The position numbers were made by a program, and so were the translations under genes. A stretch of DNA of 64,000 nt from DASSTY01 sp035760645. GTDB lineage: Bacteria > Gemmatimonadota > Gemmatimonadetes > Gemmatimonadales > GWC2-71-9. Below are positions 60,563-64,000 of the stretch, piece by piece. The stretch is taken from NCBI GenBank assembly GCA_035760645.1, contig DASTSO010000119.1:47033-111032 (forward strand), read 5' to 3'. The notes under the pieces are model-generated. The model saw nothing but the letters and a program-made list of their open reading frames with translations, ran no database searches and was not told the DNA's origin. The first letter of the stretch is position 1; each line of letters starts with the position of its first letter.

Positions 60563-61200
60563 TAGGGGACCTGGTTGACCATCAGGTGGGCGTAGGGTGT
60601 GCCGGCCCACATGATCCACGAGCCGGTGCGCTTGGGCCGGGCCGAGAGGCCGGTGACCAGGGTGTCGAACGGCCAGAGCACCATGTAGTGCGGCGGGGAG
60701 ACGATCCAGCGGGTCTCCCGGCCTGGCCGGGCCCACGGGTCGGTGGCGCTGATGTCGGTGGCGCCCTGGAGCATGTAGACGATCCCGGGCGCGGTGTTGC
60801 CGGGGCGCATGTCGTGGCGCATCCACGACTCGAGCCAGCGCAGCCCCTGGGCGTCGACGCACATCGGGTCGAGCCCCGGGGTGTCGGGGCTGTCGGGGAA
60901 GCAGGTGAAGCCGTTGGTGCCGCGGCGCAGCTCCATCAGCCGGCCGAGGGAGTCGGGCGCCATGACGGTCGCGTCCTCGGTGACGTGGGGCGGACCGGCG
61001 GAGAGCGCCTGCCGGATGAGCGCCTCGAGGCCGGGGCCGAGCGACGCGGCCGTATCGTGGCGCAGCCGCGCCGTCGCGGCCGGGCGGCCGTTGGTCCGGC
61101 CCCCGCCCGCCCGGCCGTGCTGCGCCATCCCTGTCATGGGGGCCATGGGGAGCAGGCCGAGGCCCAGGGCCAGGGCGGCGCAGGGAAGGAGCGAGGGCAT
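60562..61200 (-). CDS. Secreted protein of a conserved family of unknown function
   Basis: Protein of 212 residues with a Sec signal peptide ending TGMAQ. The core (about 65-210) has TEDATVMAPDSLGRLMELRRGTN-type opening (RRGTNGFTCFPDSPDTPGLD, PMCVD), YMLQGATDISATDP, PPHYMVLWPFD and WIMWAGTPYAHLMV. I recall widespread secreted proteins with this GTNGxTCFPD/TPYAHxMxP pattern, without known function. Two Cys probably form one disulfide. Monocistronic. Confidence 0.75.
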   Translation of the reverse strand: MPSLLPCAALALGLGLLPMAPMTGMAQHGRAGGGRTNGRPAATARLRHDTAASLGPGLEALIRQALSAGPPHVTEDATVMAPDSLGRLMELRRGTNGFTCFPDSPDTPGLDPMCVDAQGLRWLESWMRHDMRPGNTAPGIVYMLQGATDISATDPWARPGRETRWIVSPPHYMVLWPFDTLVTGLSARPKRTGSWIMWAGTPYAHLMVNQVP

Positions 61201-61448
61201 GCAGGGCTCGATGGTCTGGGGGATACCCGATGCGCGACGGTTCCAAGCTGGCGCGGGGTGGTCAGCGGACCGTCAAGTGGCTACGGACGCTGGCAGCGCG
61301 CCGGCCGCGCGGGCGTCAGATCGGTGCTGGATCGGCCGTAGCCGGCCCGTCAGGCTGGCGACCGCGCCCGGCGCTCCCCACATTGCAGGCGTCGGGCGAG
61401 GCGGGCAGGCATGCGGGTGCGGGACTCGAGGCGGGAGCCGAGGACGAC

Positions 61449-62732
61449 ATGAGCGCCGGGCTGGTGCTCGTCGTGGTGGTGGCCGGAGCGTATCTCGCGG
61501 CGCACCTGGTCTTCGAGTGGCTCGCCCGCCGCTTCCTGATCGTCTCGGGGGCGGAGTACCTCCTCCTCGGCATCCTGATCGGGCCGAACGTCTCGAACCT
61601 CGTTTCGGCCAGCGTCGTCTCCTCCTTCGCGCCCTTCATGGTGCTCGCCCTCGGCTGGACGGGGGCGGTGATCGGCACCCAGTTCCATCTCCCCACGCTG
61701 CTCCGGGTCCGCGCCCGCTACTCGCAGGTCGCCTTCCTCGAGGCGCTCCTCACGCTCGTCGTCGTCACCGCGGTGATGGCCGTGGGCCTCGCGGCCCAGT
61801 TCGAGCGACCGACGGCGGCGGTGCTCGAGCCGGCCGTCACCCTGGGTGCCATCGCGACCACCTCGTCGCTCTGGGGGATCGCCCTCATCACGCGGCGGCT
61901 CCGGCACCGCGCCGTCATCGTGCGCCAGCTCGAGGTGGCGGCGGCGGTGGATGCCTTCGTCGGGATCACCGCCTTCGGCCTCCTGCTCTGCTGGCGTCAC
62001 GCCGCGCCGCCGGGCCTCGCGCGGGCGCCGACGACGACCGAGTGGGCCGTGATCACCGTGGCGATCGGCGCGGTGGGCGGGGCGCTGTTCCACCTCTTCC
62101 TCCACGGCGAGCGCAAGCCCGACCGGCTCTACGTCTCGCTGATCGGCGCCCTGACGCTCGCGAGCGGTGCCGCGGCCCACCTGCAGCTCTCGCCGCTGCT
62201 GCCGACGATGCTGATCGGCGCGATCCTCATCAACACCTCGCGCAATCCCGCGACGATCCGCGACGCGCTCAACACCGTACACCGGCCGCTCTACTACGTC
62301 CTGCTCGTCTTCGCCGGCGCGGCGTGGCGGCCCACCGTGGGCGCGGCGCTCCTGCCGGTGCTCCTCTTCCTCGCCATCCGCACAGCGGCGAAGATGGGCG
62401 GTGCCGACCTCGCCGCCCGCCTCGCCGGCACCCGCGGCACGCTGGGGCCGGACTGGGGGCGCGCGCTCCTGGGCCAGGGCCGGCTCGCCACGGCGATCGC
62501 ACTCAACTACCTCATCCTCGACGGCGCGCCGCTCGCCGAGGTGGTGTTCACGGCCACCGTCGCCTCCGTGCTCCTCACCGATCTCGCCTCGGCGCGGCTG
62601 GTCGCGTCCGTGGTGCGGCAGTACCGCGAGCGCCGCGCCGCCCGTCCGCTGGCCGGCGCGATGGCGGGCCCGCCGGGGGCGGCGCCGACGGCGGCCGAGG
62701 CGAACGACTTGCCGGCCGAGGCCGCGGGGTAG
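61449..62732 (+). CDS. Cation:proton antiporter-like membrane protein
   Basis: Protein of 427 residues; GAGG 6-9 bases upstream of ATG 61449. Twelve or so helices with SGAEYLLLGILIGPNVSNLVS and LVLALGWTGAVIGTQF of the CPA2/Na-H exchanger type; the C-terminal helices (ALNYLILDGAPLAEVVFTATVASVLLTDL) are conserved too, though the usual paired acidic residues of helix 5 (ND or DD) are not obvious here, which could mean altered transport. Three bases before a second antiporter gene, forming an operon. Confidence 0.75.
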   Translation: MSAGLVLVVVVAGAYLAAHLVFEWLARRFLIVSGAEYLLLGILIGPNVSNLVSASVVSSFAPFMVLALGWTGAVIGTQFHLPTLLRVRARYSQVAFLEALLTLVVVTAVMAVGLAAQFERPTAAVLEPAVTLGAIATTSSLWGIALITRRLRHRAVIVRQLEVAAAVDAFVGITAFGLLLCWRHAAPPGLARAPTTTEWAVITVAIGAVGGALFHLFLHGERKPDRLYVSLIGALTLASGAAAHLQLSPLLPTMLIGAILINTSRNPATIRDALNTVHRPLYYVLLVFAGAAWRPTVGAALLPVLLFLAIRTAAKMGGADLAARLAGTRGTLGPDWGRALLGQGRLATAIALNYLILDGAPLAEVVFTATVASVLLTDLASARLVASVVRQYRERRAARPLAGAMAGPPGAAPTAAEANDLPAEAAG

Positions 62733-62735
62733 CCG

Positions 62736-64000
62736 ATGGGACGGGTCCTCATCCTCGCCCTGCTGCTGGGGGCGATGCGCGCCATTCTCCCGCTGGGCTC
62801 GGCGGGCGAGGGCTCGGAGACGCTCCTCGCCTTCGGCTTCCTCGTGCTCGCCGCGCACACCGTGGGCGAGATCGCCGCGGCGGTGCGGGTGCCGAAGATC
62901 ATCGGCTATCTCGCGGCGGGGGTCCTCTTCGGCCCCTCGGCCTTCGGCGCGGTCAGCCACGACGCGGTCGTCGCGCTCGGGCCGATCGGGCAGCTCGCGA
63001 TCGCGCTCATCGCCTTTCTGGCGGGTGCCGAGCTGCGCTGGAGCGAGGTCAGGGACCGGGGCGTCTTCCTCCTCAAGCTCACCGTGAGCGAGCTCGCCTG
63101 CAGCTTCGTCGCACTCGCGGCCGTGCTCTGGGCGCTGCACGGCGTCTCGCCCGCGCTCCGCGACTTCACGGCGGCGGAGGCGCTCGCGGTGAGCCTCCTC
63201 TTCGGCGGGATCGCCATCGTGCACTCGCCGGCAGTGACGATGGCGCTGCTGAGCGACACCGGCGCGCGCGGCCCCGTGGCGCGCACCACCCTCGGCGTCG
63301 TGCTCCTCGCCGACATCGTCGTGGTGCTCGTCTTCAGCGCCACCGCCGCGGCCGCGCGCGCGCTCGTGCCGCTCGCCGCGCCGGGCGAGGCGGTCTCGGT
63401 GGGGTCGCTCGTCTGGGAGATCGCGGGCGCGATCCTGGTGGGGGCGCTGCTGGGCGGGGCGGTGGCGCTCTACCTGCGCTTCATCGGGCGCGAGCTGTTT
63501 CTCTTCGCGCTGCTGGTGACGTTCCTGGGGAGCGAGGTGGCGCGGCTCGCGCACGTCGAGACGCTGCTCACGCTGCTCACCGCGGGCTTCCTCACCGAGA
63601 ACCTCACCGACCGGCTGCCGGGACCCGCGCGCGTCGTCGCGCGCGGCGGATCGCACGGCGAGGCGCTCCGGCACGCCATGGAGCGCTCGGCCGCGCCGGT
63701 CTTCGTCGTCTTCTTCGCGCTCTCGGGCGCCAAGATCGACGTCGGCGGCGTGCTCTCGGTGCTGCTGCTGGTGGTGCCGCTCGCCCTGACGCGTATCGGG
63801 GCGATGTGGGCGGGGATCCGGCTCGGCACGCGCTGGGCCCGCCGCGACGCGCCGCCGGAGACGGTCGCGGCGGCGGCGCGCTACACCTGGCTCGGGCTCG
63901 TCTCGCAGGCCGGCGTGGCGATCGGGCTCGCGACGATCGCGGCGGAGTCGTTCCCGCGGCTGGGACCGCCGCTGCGGACGCTGCTCCTCGCGCTCATCGC
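62736..64000 (+). CDS. CPA2-type cation:proton antiporter (partial at window edge)
   Basis: ATG 62736 follows the previous stop by three bases; the frame runs open to the edge (421 codons seen). LLAFGFLVLAAHTVGEIAAAVRVPKIIGYLAAGVLFGP is the KefB/NhaA-like N-terminal repeat (IIGYLAAGVLFGP), FLAGAELRWSEV and FGGIAIVHSPAVTMALLSDTGARG follow the family, and FVVFFALSGAKIDV lies in the C-terminal half. Together with the preceding gene it suggests a two-component antiporter or duplicated pair. Confidence 0.85.
   Translation, partial: MGRVLILALLLGAMRAILPLGSAGEGSETLLAFGFLVLAAHTVGEIAAAVRVPKIIGYLAAGVLFGPSAFGAVSHDAVVALGPIGQLAIALIAFLAGAELRWSEVRDRGVFLLKLTVSELACSFVALAAVLWALHGVSPALRDFTAAEALAVSLLFGGIAIVHSPAVTMALLSDTGARGPVARTTLGVVLLADIVVVLVFSATAAAARALVPLAAPGEAVSVGSLVWEIAGAILVGALLGGAVALYLRFIGRELFLFALLVTFLGSEVARLAHVETLLTLLTAGFLTENLTDRLPGPARVVARGGSHGEALRHAMERSAAPVFVVFFALSGAKIDVGGVLSVLLLVVPLALTRIGAMWAGIRLGTRWARRDAPPETVAAAARYTWLGLVSQAGVAIGLATIAAESFPRLGPPLRTLLLALI

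Overview
The window is very GC-rich, almost fully coding DNA from a Gram-negative chromosome. Outer-membrane secretin, many lipoproteins and secreted proteins, sigma-54 and ECF regulation, HD-GYP and hybrid-kinase signalling, and a recurrent TAnnTT promoter box fit a Gemmatimonadota-like (FCB-group) soil bacterium. That assignment is inference: there is no rRNA or ribosomal-protein gene here to test it.

Region 1 (1-13.05 kb) has visibly lower GC and long gaps. It holds the end of a secretin translationally coupled to a sigma-54 activator, zincin and carboxypeptidase-regulatory lipoproteins, several orphan secreted proteins, a lipoprotein gene with an amber codon at position 2, and a 1193-residue SIR2-domain protein of the anti-phage type. 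It ends at a tRNA-Cys 3' fragment followed by a strong hairpin. This looks like the boundary of an integrated accessory block.

Region 2 (13.4-27.3 kb) carries scattered enzymes (S33-type hydrolase, OsmC protein, DUF1272 protein), a LysE exporter gene split by an 868-bp IS5-family element, a YdjM-like membrane protein, a TrpF-like protein lacking the catalytic Cys, and an ECF sigma/anti-sigma pair. Divergent from that pair are a barstar-like protein and a Tat phosphoesterase-cupredoxin fusion.

Region 3 (27.7-33.1 kb) is a compact putative regulon. An AraC regulator lies beside two transcription regions carrying four copies of a CTTGAACG-type box, all in the same orientation relative to the gene they face. 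The boxes precede three YtkA/FixH-like paralogues, a di-haem peroxidase, an integral membrane protein and a flavin monooxygenase.

Region 4 (33.2-45 kb): three overlapping genes (Cys-rich Tat lipoprotein with HELLH, MauE plus two thioredoxin domains, O-antigen-ligase-like protein), a Csp-type copper protein, a MetC-like lyase, an MFS transporter and an AlaX editing protein. Region 5 (44.2-49.6 kb): an OmpR-type regulator divergent from an HD-GYP regulator and a large hybrid kinase.

Region 6 (49.6-64 kb): glutamyl-Q tRNA(Asp) synthetase, M61 peptidase, flotillin/NfeD with a dicarboxylate symporter, transaldolase/transketolase (the latter apparently with a CTG start), and two proton-antiporter-like proteins, the last cut by the window edge. 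A repeat family made of small GGCCCCTGAAGGGGCC hairpins arranged as larger inverted repeats occurs three times between genes (about 19.0, 27.6 and 38.3 kb).
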